Assembly (NCBI GenBank): GCA_028064935.1
Contig: JAPTWT010000067.1
Coordinates: 1-20,669 of the forward strand
Direction of reading: 5' to 3'
Source of the DNA: Gammaproteobacteria bacterium
GTDB lineage: Bacteria > Pseudomonadota > Gammaproteobacteria > Acidiferrobacterales > Acidiferrobacteraceae
DNA length: 20,669 nt
Below the pieces are notes generated by a model. The model was not told the origin of the DNA, did not search any database, and saw nothing but the letters and a program-made list of their open reading frames with translations. The position numbers and the translations under genes are program-made. This document shows, in pieces, positions 1-8,377 of the stretch (position 1 is its first letter; each line of letters opens with the position of its first letter).

Positions 1-665
1 TGATCCGGTACTTGCAGAACACCCCCTACTCGCGCCAACTGTTTTACGAGTGGCGGGCCATTCCGGACCCGGCAAGCCTGCCAGACCTCGAACGCGCCGC
101 GCGGTTTTTCTATATCGCCAGATCCGCGTTCGCCGCCGAGTCCACCCGCAAAAATCCAGCGTGGGCCTTTGCCAAGGTTTTTGACAATAAGGCTCGGTCC
201 ATGGCCGCAGTCATTGATTCGGAATTGCGATTGGTTCGGGATCGGCTGCGGTACGCACTGATCGAGAACGACGATGCCACTGCGGTTGTCCGGAGATTCG
301 ATACCCCATCCGCCGTCATCTACTGTGATCCGCCCTATCTCCAGGCCACCCGCAAAGACGGGCAATATGCCGATGAGATGAGTAACCAGGATCACGAAAA
401 CCTGCTTCGGGCACTCACCGCATGTGATGCCTATGTCGCGATCTCCGGCTATCCCAGTGATTTATATGCTGATCATTTGGAATCTGGCCAAGGGTGGTCC
501 TATGTGGACTTTGCCCATTCCTGTCACGCCAACCGATCAGGGCAAGCTGGGGAAGACATTGATCGAGAGCGGACAGAAAGGATCTGGATGAATCCGCGCC
601 TTACGGATTGGTACGAGCGGCACGCGCAGCGCCAGTGTTCCCTGTTGGATCTGTACGCAGTGTGA
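1..665 (+). CDS. D12-class adenine-specific DNA methyltransferase, 5' end outside window
   Basis: The frame is open from the first base, and no convincing start or ribosome site is present, so this is the C-terminal 220 or so residues of a longer gene. Counting from the TTG at position 12, the catalytic motif IV of N6-adenine methyltransferases is seen as DPPY at residues 106-109 (bases 327-338), preceded by the hydrophobic strand AVIYC. A later strand (YVAISGYPSD) and a C-terminal RTERIWMN segment match the layout of D12/Dam-like enzymes (PF02086). The SAM-binding FxGxG motif expected near the N-terminus must lie upstream of the window. Such solitary methyltransferases are common on phages and conjugative elements, and the ssb gene 63 bases downstream on the same strand fits that setting. 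Family assignment is confident; target site is unknown. Confidence 0.85.
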   Translation, partial: IRYLQNTPYSRQLFYEWRAIPDPASLPDLERAARFFYIARSAFAAESTRKNPAWAFAKVFDNKARSMAAVIDSELRLVRDRLRYALIENDDATAVVRRFDTPSAVIYCDPPYLQATRKDGQYADEMSNQDHENLLRALTACDAYVAISGYPSDLYADHLESGQGWSYVDFAHSCHANRSGQAGEDIDRERTERIWMNPRLTDWYERHAQRQCSLLDLYAV

Positions 666-716
666 CCCACTCCCGATCTATACCGAGACTGAAAAAAGTA
701 CTCATCGTTTCATATC

Positions 717-724
717 AAGGAGAA
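717..724 (+). promoter_or_regulatory. Ribosome binding site of ssb
   Basis: An AAGGAGA core lies about 5 bases before the ATG at 729. It is a strong Shine-Dalgarno match and fixes the ssb start. Confidence 0.75.
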
Positions 725-728
725 AGCC

Positions 729-1227
729 ATGGCAGGCGTGAATAAAGTGATCTTGTTGGGCCATCTGGGGCGAGACCCTGAGATGCGGTACATGCCCGAC
801 GGGACGGCGGTCGCCAATATGACCATCGCCACGTCGGAGTCCTACAAGGACCGGGACGGCAACCGCCAGGAGCGCACAGAGTGGCACCGCGTTGCACTCT
901 ATGCGAGGACGGCGGAAGTCGCTGGGGAATATCTTCGCAAGGGGAGCCAGGCCTATATCGAAGGGCGTATCCGCACCAGAAAATGGACCGATAAGGACGG
1001 GCAGGATCGCTACACCACAGAGATTGTTGGCGACCGGCTTCAGTTGATCGGTGGCCGCCGCGACGGGGCCGATGGCGGCAATCCAGCGCCACAGCATGGT
1101 GGTGGGGGGGGGCGGCGGGGACATGGGTGCTGCATCGATGGAGGAATTTGACGACGATATTCCCTTCATCACCAAGGCGGAAACCATCTGCCAGCCGCGC
1201 CGTTTGCTTGCCCGCGTCCGGTTCTGA
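729..1227 (+). pseudogene. ssb: Single-stranded DNA-binding protein with out-of-frame acidic tail
   Basis: The first 115 codons encode a typical bacterial SSB OB-fold ([20 protein letters not shown] start, WHRVALY strand, [11 protein letters not shown] loop, [11 protein letters not shown] end). SSBs then carry a Gly-rich linker and an acidic tip, usually DDDIPF, that recruits partner proteins. Here the linker contains a run of nine G (1104-1112). In the main frame the protein ends at 1151 as [13 protein letters not shown] with no acidic tip. In the +1 frame the linker continues to [10 protein letters not shown] (1138-1167), followed by 19 further residues (ITKAETICQPRRLLARVRF) and TGA at 1225. 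One fewer G would join the two. It may be a real frameshift, transcriptional slippage, phase variation or a sequencing error. Even when joined, the tip would be internal, which is unusual. OB-fold identity is very secure. Confidence 0.88.
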
Positions 1228-1241
1228 GGTATCGGTGCGGT

Positions 1242-1400
1242 GTGACGCCCGGTCATGCGGTACCACGTGGGAAAGTGGCGACCCGGCGGACTTTTCACCT
1301 TTTCTGCGGGCTCGGCGGCGGCGCTGCGGGCTTCAATCGTGGTCAGGCCCGCATCGGCTCCATGGAGGCTCGTTTCCGCTGTCTGGGCGGGATTGATTGT
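1242..1400 (+). pseudogene. C5-cytosine DNA methyltransferase, N-terminal stub
   Basis: The frame starts with GTG at 1242, 14 bases after the ssb tail stop. It contains FHLFCGLGGGAAGFNRG followed by a FRCLGGID strand. The first is the SAM-binding motif I (DLFCGxGG-like) of C5-cytosine methyltransferases, in the form I associate with methyltransferases of integrative elements. Similarity stops after GGID near base 1400, just where motifs II to IV with the catalytic PCQ loop should follow. The frame runs on into sequence that matches a different gene, so this is a truncated stub joined to another relic. The break point is uncertain by some tens of bases. Confidence 0.65.
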
Positions 1401-1404
1401 ATGC

Positions 1405-1699
1405 GTCTGGTGCGTACGGCGGAAGGTCAGACGGCCCCGTCGGCGGAACAGTTCGCTGAACGGGTGCGCGTGACCTTGTCAGACCCGGACTTGGGACAGG
1501 TGACGGAAGCGCGCGTCAGCGGTCTTTATCGCCGTTCTCTCCAACTCGTTGGGGTAGCTTCGCAATGCTGTACGACGGCATGGGTTTCAGTTTGGTGCCG
1601 TGGAAGCCGGTGGTGGAGCAGCGAGTTAGACAGCAGGTATCGGCCATCGTGCGGGTGACATCGGTCACTTGGGAGCTGGGGCGGCAGCGTGGGCGGTAA
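1405..1699 (+). pseudogene. Relaxase/mobilization nuclease (DUF3363-type), C-terminal remnant
   Basis: The frame ending at 1658 carries LGQVTEARVSGLYRRSLQL up to about 1550. A second frame, from about 1553, continues with GSFAMLYDGMGFSLVPWKPV and ends ELGRQRGR at the TAA at 1697-1699. Together these match, from memory, the C-terminus of VirD2-like relaxases with a DUF3363 domain, whose hallmark is a GFSLVPW segment and an LGRQRG end. The frame change at about 1545-1553 and the missing N-terminal nuclease (Tyr and His motifs) make it non-functional. Its position after ssb and methyltransferase genes supports a decayed conjugative or mobilizable element. The start of this remnant within 1400-1460 cannot be fixed by eye. 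Confidence 0.55.
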
Positions 1700-1807
1700 G
1701 CGTATGGCTATTTCTAAAATGGTGCAGATTAAGCGGGGTGGGCGTTGAGCCAAGTCCAGCTGGGCCTCCAGGAAATCCCCATTTCCAACTTTCAAAGCAT
1801 AGATGCT

Positions 1808-4800
1808 TCAAGCCTGCACGCTGCCATCCAGATCCTCTCCGTATTGCAGTTTACGTAGCGCGATCGAAGCCTCAGCGGATCGCTGCTCAGCCGCAATTAC
1901 TTGCTCAAGGAAATGAATTTCTCCGGCAGCGAACGTCCGCACCTGCTCGCTCGGATCGTTGGCCCATGACTCCAGCAAGGTTTTTCGCTCGGCATGGAGT
2001 TCTGCGAAGCCAAATTCGCCGCAGACGACTCCTGTCTGCCGTAAGGCCAATTGAACCTGTTGAACTAGAGGGCTCTCTGGAGCTAGCACTGCGACGATTT
2101 TGCGTACGATCTCATAGATACAAGGCCGTCCCGAAAAGGCGGAAAGAACAGCAAGAACAAATGCCAGATCCTGCTCATTACCGCCGTCGATCAGCGTTTC
2201 CAGTTGCTCCTTAAACCCACCAGAAAGATCAGGGAATACGGAAGCGAGTAACCGTCCACCGTCGTAAGTAAAGAACTGCGGGGCATCGTCGTACCATGCT
2301 CGCGCGCCCTCCAACATAAGGTCAGGAGAGGTCGCGAGCGGATCTTTGAGCGCGTGGACCGCATACGGCACTGCATCATAATGTCGCGGGGCATCATCCG
2401 TTCGAGAAAACGCCTGGCGCGTTCCCAAGAACGCCACCACACGTGCCGGCCATCGTTCCGCAATGGCAGCCACAACATACTCGGCGGAATTATCCAGCCT
2501 CGGATAACGGACGAACGCGCCGAGCACGACACCGGCCTGCTCTTCATCGAGCGCACGGATAATTGGGCTGCGTAACCAAGTCTGCCACGGCAGATGAAGC
2601 CAACTGAAGTCTCCGGCCGCATCGAGATAACTAAGCGCAGGAAGAAATACGGTATCAACAAGCGCCCCGGGATGGTCTGCAAACTCGCTAGCCGCCGCGA
2701 TGAGGGCACTGCGTACCGCGACGCGATCTCCATGCTGGATAGCGCTATCGAGAGTGCGTCGAAGCAAGGTTTCGTCAAACGGATCGGCCAGTCGCAAATA
2801 CCAAGCGATTTGTCCGACATGCGCACCTGCGTTCAACCATGCGTCAATCTGCGCACGCGCAGCGGCTCGTTGTGCACTTCGCATCAGCCCAGCAACCATG
2901 CTCGGCAAGAACCTTGTAAGCGGCCCCTCGATTCGAGCGACATAAGAGAGGACGATCCCCGGCTTGGTTTCTGCGATCCGCTCGAGGAATTTGGCGAATT
3001 CGGGAAATGTCGCTAAGTCGGCGGACTCCGTACAAGCATACCGACAGATTCTGTCGAACCAGAGGTCGGCGCTTGCCTCGTCCACTGAAGCGGCGAATCC
3101 ATCGATTTGCTCTGCCCGATATTCGGTTGGCTGCGTATAGCGGAATGCTTCATCCTGCCAAGCAGGCGCAAGCACGGAATCGTACCCGATCAACGTCTTA
3201 TAGATGACGAAGTCCTCCAGATCATTGACGACATCGCGAAAAGCAACCGCAGCCGCTTCAAGCTGCGCCCGCGCTGTGACGAGTGCCGGATTGTCACGCA
3301 TCCCCTCCGGCAGATCGGCATAGTTCCAGTAGCACCGATGGACCCACACTTCGGTCGTTCTAAGCAGATCGAGGCTCAACGACGGCGCCATCTCGGTTTG
3401 GAATTCGATGAGCATACGCATGTCGTCCATCACCATGCGCTGCAGCTCATTGGTATACATACCCCCCCGGTAGGGTAGCCGCGTGCCAGCCTCAAGCGCT
3501 TGAAGCACCGTGCGGCGTTCCCCGTCTGTTCGTGCCAGAACAAACTGCCGCTTCAACGATTCAATCGCCTTCGTTCGGATTGCCCGAAGCTCATCAGATG
3601 CCACAACCGCTCCCTGCTGGATCGTCACGGCGGTGGAACTAGCGGTGGTCCCTCTGATCTCCGTCCCAATAATTTCTGCGAGCATCGGGGTCAGCAACGG
3701 CTGCAATGCGATAAATTGGTCCTCGCTCAATGCTTCAACACATTCGAGCAAAATCCCTTGTACCACCGGGCCGTATTGACGCCAGACGTCGATCTGGTGT
3801 TTCGCAAGTTCCTTCCCCAGTTCGAGTAGCTTATTCGCCTCCTCGTCGCCCGTGACTTGCCCGTATAGCTTGCAAAGTGCGTCGAACGTGGAGTTCACGT
3901 CAAGATAACGGTATCCGTTGAGGATTTCGACAATTACGGTAATGACGTCGCTAGCCGTCTTGGCTGGCAGCGTGCCGTAGGGCGTTTCTATGGGCACAGG
4001 GGTCGTTGTGCGTGCACGATCCGCTGCTACCAGTAAACGTTCCACGACCTCCGGGTAGGTGGTTGGTAGGTCGTCATAGAAGGGAAGGACGTTCTCCGCG
4101 AACTTCTCTATCGCCTCGCATCGCGCGTTGTTGTCCGTCGCTTCGACAATCGCTTCGAGGGCATCGCCATCGAAGAGCGTTTTTCCATCGAGAAGCCGCT
4201 GGAAATCGGTGGCGATCTTCTGGAACTCGTAGCCAGCTGGCACAAGATATTTTTGGGCGACTTTTTTCATTCGCGCCTTGATGTCCTCGAACGCCTTACC
4301 ACCGAAGCTGGCAAGTTCCGGCGCCTTGTAGATCGTGTCATGCGCCATTTCCGCCCAAGCGTGGTGAAGAACGGTCTGGATCTGAATCTCGCATCGCATA
4401 CCGGCGAAGCGTGCATATTCTGGCAAGGCAAGACGTGCCGGACGAAGCGCCACCAAGTAGTGGTTCGAGGTGTAGAGTTCCGTTGCGTCTTCAACGTCCC
4501 GTCGAGGATGGTGAATCTTCACATCGAGAACTTCGAAGTTCTGTTGGATGATACCGGAATTAACGAACCGCGTGACATCGTCGTTCGTGTAAAAGATGAT
4601 GCGGCAGCCGGCAAGATCTTTGATTTCCGTTTCGAGGGTAGTGGTCTCTGCGATGCCTCGCTGTTCCAGCTTTCTTCGCAGTGAATCCGGCTGTTTGGCA
4701 CGCGCCATCACTTGCTGCAGCCGATAACTGTCATCCTCTGCACTGATTGCGGCCGTTAGGATCGCCGCAGCAGTGGTCGCCAACGCCGCATATGCGCTCT

Positions 4801-4831
4801 GCCCGTTACGTTCGTACTCTTCGAAATTCAT
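1808..4831 (-). CDS. RelA/SpoT-domain protein, large alarmone-synthetase-like
   Basis: This 1007-aa protein opens with a RelA/SpoT nucleotidyltransferase domain at about residues 15-175. Visible family signatures are the basic substrate helix RAKQPDSLRRKLEQRG (44-59), KDLAGCRIIFY (71-81, the DxxGxR motif with D72 and R77), YTSNHYLV (120-127, the position of the G-loop Tyr and His) and EIQIQTVLHHAWAEMAHD (148-165, equivalent to ExQIRT...HAWAE, with E148 and E161). These residues suggest a competent (p)ppGpp-type synthetase. No HD hydrolase domain is seen. The remaining 830 or so residues are largely helical, acidic-basic mixed, soluble and unrecognised; there is no TGS or ACT domain. Classic single-domain synthetases are 200-250 aa and RelA/SpoT enzymes about 700-750 aa, so the architecture is atypical. 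ATG at 4831 has only a weak AGGT upstream. It lies downstream of the helicase/methyltransferase/Res operon in the same orientation, separated by an IS relic. A defence effector role is inference. Confidence 0.8.
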   Translation of the reverse strand: MNFEEYERNGQSAYAALATTAAAILTAAISAEDDSYRLQQVMARAKQPDSLRRKLEQRGIAETTTLETEIKDLAGCRIIFYTNDDVTRFVNSGIIQQNFEVLDVKIHHPRRDVEDATELYTSNHYLVALRPARLALPEYARFAGMRCEIQIQTVLHHAWAEMAHDTIYKAPELASFGGKAFEDIKARMKKVAQKYLVPAGYEFQKIATDFQRLLDGKTLFDGDALEAIVEATDNNARCEAIEKFAENVLPFYDDLPTTYPEVVERLLVAADRARTTTPVPIETPYGTLPAKTASDVITVIVEILNGYRYLDVNSTFDALCKLYGQVTGDEEANKLLELGKELAKHQIDVWRQYGPVVQGILLECVEALSEDQFIALQPLLTPMLAEIIGTEIRGTTASSTAVTIQQGAVVASDELRAIRTKAIESLKRQFVLARTDGERRTVLQALEAGTRLPYRGGMYTNELQRMVMDDMRMLIEFQTEMAPSLSLDLLRTTEVWVHRCYWNYADLPEGMRDNPALVTARAQLEAAAVAFRDVVNDLEDFVIYKTLIGYDSVLAPAWQDEAFRYTQPTEYRAEQIDGFAASVDEASADLWFDRICRYACTESADLATFPEFAKFLERIAETKPGIVLSYVARIEGPLTRFLPSMVAGLMRSAQRAAARAQIDAWLNAGAHVGQIAWYLRLADPFDETLLRRTLDSAIQHGDRVAVRSALIAAASEFADHPGALVDTVFLPALSYLDAAGDFSWLHLPWQTWLRSPIIRALDEEQAGVVLGAFVRYPRLDNSAEYVVAAIAERWPARVVAFLGTRQAFSRTDDAPRHYDAVPYAVHALKDPLATSPDLMLEGARAWYDDAPQFFTYDGGRLLASVFPDLSGGFKEQLETLIDGGNEQDLAFVLAVLSAFSGRPCIYEIVRKIVAVLAPESPLVQQVQLALRQTGVVCGEFGFAELHAERKTLLESWANDPSEQVRTFAAGEIHFLEQVIAAEQRSAEASIALRKLQYGEDLDGSVQA

Positions 4832-5150
4832 GCATGTGACCTATTCTCGACGTTCAGCCCTTCTACGTTGCGGCGTTTTTTCAAGGTAGATACGCGCAGT
4901 CCATTTTTCAAGCCGCCTGTTGGCTCTGTCGTTCCGGGTTGAGATCGGCGGCTCCCAGAGGCTCCCAGTTGCGGGTTTTGCCTGACCATCGCTGCGGCTT
5001 TTTCGCCCTTGCCCCCTCATAGAGGGTATGGCGCTTGGCCAAAAGGGTATGGTCCTCACCGCAATGCCGTTGCGCCGGGGCCACGAAGCGGATGCGGCGT
5101 TATCGCCGCTCCGGGACCAGGGTCAATCGCCCCCGGCGTCGTCTCCCCAG
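4832..5150. other. Intergenic stretch, no recognised gene
   Basis: Between the RelA/SpoT-domain gene and the orfA relic lie about 320 bases without a gene I can name. A short - strand frame (4841-5059) is open but shows no family motif. It may be the continuation of the damaged IS element or the leader of the RelA/SpoT gene. A 9-base direct repeat GGCTCCCAG occurs twice near 4950-4970. No clear promoter is visible. Confidence 0.4.
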
Positions 5151-5697
5151 GGGCGTTCAATTTTTTTCGCAACACCAACGGCGCCGCCGTCTCAGCCAGC
5201 GCCTTCTCCTTGCGCCGCAGCTCCCGCTCCAGCTCACGGATGCGCTGCTTGTCCGCGCGGGCCTGCACCGCTTCTTCCTGCCGCCGCTGCGTCGCCGTCT
5301 GCTGCCCTGCATACAGCCTTGCCGCCAGGCCTTGACCTGCTCGGAATACAGCCCCCTTTCCCGCCAATACTGGCTCAACTCTACCTCTGGCAGCGGGGCG
5401 GCTTCCACGACCACCGCCAACTTCGCCTCCCCGGACCAAGTCTCCGGCGCCTTCTTCTCCACCACTCCCATCTCGCCCATCGCCATGGCTTGTTTGCGCC
5501 AATGATACAGGGTGACGTCGGAAATACCTTCCTCCCGGGCCCATTCCCTCACCGACAAACTCCGGGGTGGCAACAGCTTACCCAGCACAGCCGCCTTCCG
5601 TTCCGCGGAATACCCTCTCATCTCTCCGTCTCTTTCCGCCCCCATCCTACGCCTGACTCCATTTCAGAGAGGCGACCTGACACCTGGGGTTTTTACA
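5056..5697 (-). mobile_element. IS3-family insertion sequence remnant (orfA part)
   Basis: The right end appears to be TGTAAAAACCCCAGGTGTC read on the - strand from 5697, next to the last codon of the Res gene. Inside is a damaged orfA, with no integrase-core orfB following. The left end was not found, so the lower limit is approximate. The TG-initial terminus is compatible with IS3-family ends, though the exact element is unidentified. Confidence 0.55.
5130..5645 (-). pseudogene. IS3-family transposase OrfA, frameshifted
   Basis: The protein begins near 5618-5645 with MRGYSAERKAAVLGKLLPPR and a helix-turn-helix, SVREWAREEGISDVTLYHWR, the standard DNA-binding start of IS3-family OrfA. After KAWRQGCM the reading jumps to another frame at about 5311, where AGQQTATQRRQEEAV and the coiled-coil RIRELERELRRKEKALAETA (leucine-zipper type) follow, ending LVLRKKLNA. 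A second shift near 5150 is needed to reach WGDDAGGD and a stop. These two disruptions and the missing orfB mean no active transposase. Family placement is firm; the element name is not known. Confidence 0.7.
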
Positions 5698-8377
5698 GCA
5701 ACGCTCGGAAATGCCGTTTGTCTGCGTCAGAGGACTTCAGTATTCGGTACTCCATCCCACTGGCCACCGCGATCTGCTGGGCGAAGTCCTTCTTGGCCTG
5801 CACCACCGCATCCTCGATCTGCGAATCGTTCTTGACCTCGACGATCACGTACTTCAGGCTGCCGTCCGGTTCTTCCCGCTGAAAGATGAAGTCCGGGTAG
5901 TAGCTGCGCACGGTTCGTGAATCCGGGTCGATGTACTGGATGAAGAAGTCGGACTGGCCGTGGGTCAGCATGCCGGTGAAGTAGATCTTTTTCACCCGCT
6001 GCTCGCGCAGCAGATCCCAGAACAACCAGTTCTCAGAGCCAGAGTCGAAGCAGTAGGTGTCGAGGTGGAAGCTCTTGGCGCGCTCGTCGTCCTTGATCTG
6101 CGCGTCGTTCATCCGGACGATCTTGTCCTTCGCCGCAGACACCTCGTAGTAGCCGTTTGGGGGCAACTTAATCAGATCAACCTCGTGTTCCTCTGTCTGC
6201 TGAGACTCATCAAGGTCGTAGAGCTGGCGGAACAGGCGCGGGATGATCTCGTCGTAGAGCAGCTCGTTGAACTCGTTGGTGATGGCTACCAGTTCGTCGG
6301 TGCCTTCCTTGGTCGCATCGAGCAGTTCCTCGATCTTCAAGGGGCTTCGGTTCAGATAGCGGGACACCTCGGCCACCAGCGAGAGCCGTGAGAAGGCACG
6401 CTTCTCACGCCGCGAGGTCAGGTCAAAAGTTCGACTGCCAGAGGCACGCGCCGCGTCGGCGGCGGTCAGATCGTCCTGCTGCGTTTCGATCAAGCGGTAC
6501 TTCTCGACCAGCGTGTTCCAGCTTTCCTTGTCGGCACGGTCAAGGCCCAGCTTCTGACCGCGCACGAGCTCCTTCTCGCGCATCTGGTACTGCTTACGCA
6601 CGCGCACCAGCTTGATCTTGACCGGCGGCTCAACGACGCGCACTTCCACGCGCTCCTTGTCCTTGCCGGTCTTTTGCAGCTCGTCGGCGCTGATGCGGAA
6701 GTTCTGCTGCAACTCGTCGTTCAGAGTGTTCAGGTTGTCGTCCGAGAGGAAGACGTGGCCGGTGTGCTGAGCCTCCCCGATGGCCCGCAGGCAGCGCATC
6801 GTGGCCTGCAGGACAAACACCTTGGACTTGGGCTCGCGGAACAGGCCTACGCCAAACAACGAGCGACAGTTCCAGCCTTCGCGGCCCTTGTTGACCAGCA
6901 GGATGAACTGCTTTTCCGACCCTTCGGTGTCGAGCCGGTTGAATTCCCGGATGTCGTCGTTGGTGGTGAGCTTGTCGTCGCCCACGTTCACCAGGATGCG
7001 CGAGATCGGGATGCCGTGTTTGAGCAGCGCACGTTCCACCGCAGGTCGCAGTTCTCCGGTCAGCTCGTCGATGGTTGCGGCGAAGAAGGCCAGCTTGGGC
7101 AGCAGCCCTTCCGGGCGCAATTCGCCGGATTCCTTCAAGAAATTCTCGATGGCGATATCGACAAACTCGTCGGTGCGTGTGTTGGCATAGCCGTGCAGCG
7201 TCACCTTCTTGAGGAAGCCCTTGTCGATGGCCTCCTTCAGCCCGTAGGCGTAGACCACCTCCGGCAATACCTCGCGCCCAACGTAGGGTGTGCCCGTGTA
7301 GTTGTAGCAGGCCACTACCCGCGTGCCCGCCGCGTTCAAGCTGGCGGCGAGGATGTCGATGGTCGTGCGCAGGCTGGTATCGGTTTCCTTGGCCCCAACG
7401 CCCATGTCCTTGGCCAGCGCCTTGCCGAAGGCGTGGTGGGCCTCGTCAACAAAGATCCCCAACTGCTCCAGGCGGCGCAGCTTCTCAAAGCGCTGGTTGG
7501 TGGTCAGCTCGACTTCCTCTTCCGGCTGGTCGAAGTTGTAGAGGTCGGCGGCATCGGCATAGACGCCGGTGGCCGACAGCGTTTCGCCTGTCGCGCCGAA
7601 TAGCTTATCGACCGATGTCTTTTCCTTGTGCTGGCGCTTGAGGATGATCTTTTGCGTGTTGGAGACGATGATGTTGAAGCGTGAGCGATCCAGCGTGTCC
7701 AACGATGTGCCTGCTTCTTCGAGGTAGTGGAAGCGCAGATGGGCAGTCAGGAAATTAACGTACTCTGGCGGAACCACGCGCGTGAGGTCAAACGCCTCGA
7801 TCTCTTTCAGAGACTGCAGCACGGTCTTGTCCGGAGCGAACACTAGCGCGTTGTGGCAGTAGCGTGCGTCCTTCTCGAATTTGTTGCCCAGCAGGAATTC
7901 GTAGAATATGCAGGTGGCCATCAGGATGGTTTTGCCTGTGCCCATTGTCAAAGCGAAAATGTAGTTCGGGTAGGCGCGCGAGTTCTTGCGCATCGCGGCG
8001 AATACCGCCTTGTACTGATCCTGCGTAATGGCATCGAACAGGCTCACTTGGCTCGCATTGCCGGACACTATGCCGCCTTCTGTCCGACCAGCGAAATGGC
8101 CTTTCTTTTCGAACCAGTCATGGAAAATCTCCTCGACCTTGGCGTTGCCGAGGAACTCCTTCAGAAAGGCGTAGACCTCCAACGCCTCGAACTGCGGCTG
8201 GCGCAGGAAGGCCTTAGGGTTCTTCTCAGGATTATTGAAGTCGAGGAACTTTAGGGTGAGCTCCTTGTAGTGCGCGCGGATCGTGCCTCGTTTGGACTGG
8301 TAGAACTGCCAAAGAAACTGAAAAAAAGCGAAGTCGAGCGACGCGCTGACAACATTCGCTGTACGCCTAGTCGCCAT
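5693..8377 (-). CDS. Type III-like restriction enzyme Res subunit (DEAD/DEAH helicase-endonuclease)
   Basis: This 894-aa protein combines a superfamily 2 translocase with an endonuclease domain. Seen are Walker A in FALTMGTGKTILMA (TMGTGKT at 144-150), the DEAH box in IFVDEAHHAFG (311-314), a motif V/VI-like region with FILLVNKGREGWNCRSL and QATMRCLRAIG, and a C-terminal PD-(D/E)xK nuclease: YYPDFIFQ (P828, D829) and VIVEVKND (E847, K849). This matches Res subunits of type III restriction systems, which cleave DNA after ATP-driven communication with the methylating subunit. The start at 8377 overlaps the end of the methyltransferase gene by 11 bases, indicating coupled translation. The last codons (ALL) run directly into an IS terminus, and the TAA stop lies within that terminus, so one or a few native C-terminal residues may be replaced. 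The catalytic parts look intact. Confidence 0.88.
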   Translation of the reverse strand: MATRRTANVVSASLDFAFFQFLWQFYQSKRGTIRAHYKELTLKFLDFNNPEKNPKAFLRQPQFEALEVYAFLKEFLGNAKVEEIFHDWFEKKGHFAGRTEGGIVSGNASQVSLFDAITQDQYKAVFAAMRKNSRAYPNYIFALTMGTGKTILMATCIFYEFLLGNKFEKDARYCHNALVFAPDKTVLQSLKEIEAFDLTRVVPPEYVNFLTAHLRFHYLEEAGTSLDTLDRSRFNIIVSNTQKIILKRQHKEKTSVDKLFGATGETLSATGVYADAADLYNFDQPEEEVELTTNQRFEKLRRLEQLGIFVDEAHHAFGKALAKDMGVGAKETDTSLRTTIDILAASLNAAGTRVVACYNYTGTPYVGREVLPEVVYAYGLKEAIDKGFLKKVTLHGYANTRTDEFVDIAIENFLKESGELRPEGLLPKLAFFAATIDELTGELRPAVERALLKHGIPISRILVNVGDDKLTTNDDIREFNRLDTEGSEKQFILLVNKGREGWNCRSLFGVGLFREPKSKVFVLQATMRCLRAIGEAQHTGHVFLSDDNLNTLNDELQQNFRISADELQKTGKDKERVEVRVVEPPVKIKLVRVRKQYQMREKELVRGQKLGLDRADKESWNTLVEKYRLIETQQDDLTAADAARASGSRTFDLTSRREKRAFSRLSLVAEVSRYLNRSPLKIEELLDATKEGTDELVAITNEFNELLYDEIIPRLFRQLYDLDESQQTEEHEVDLIKLPPNGYYEVSAAKDKIVRMNDAQIKDDERAKSFHLDTYCFDSGSENWLFWDLLREQRVKKIYFTGMLTHGQSDFFIQYIDPDSRTVRSYYPDFIFQREEPDGSLKYVIVEVKNDSQIEDAVVQAKKDFAQQIAVASGMEYRILKSSDADKRHFRALL

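Noticed and set aside
5028..5882. 284-aa + strand open frame over the IS remnant
   Set aside because: It runs antisense to a recognisable OrfA and continues into the Res gene; Pro/Ser-rich low-complexity translation without motifs.
6674..7603. 309-aa + strand open frame across the Res gene
   Set aside because: It is antisense to a frame with complete helicase motifs; it is rich in Val, Leu and Gln as expected for the reverse of a GC-biased gene, with no start signal or family motif.
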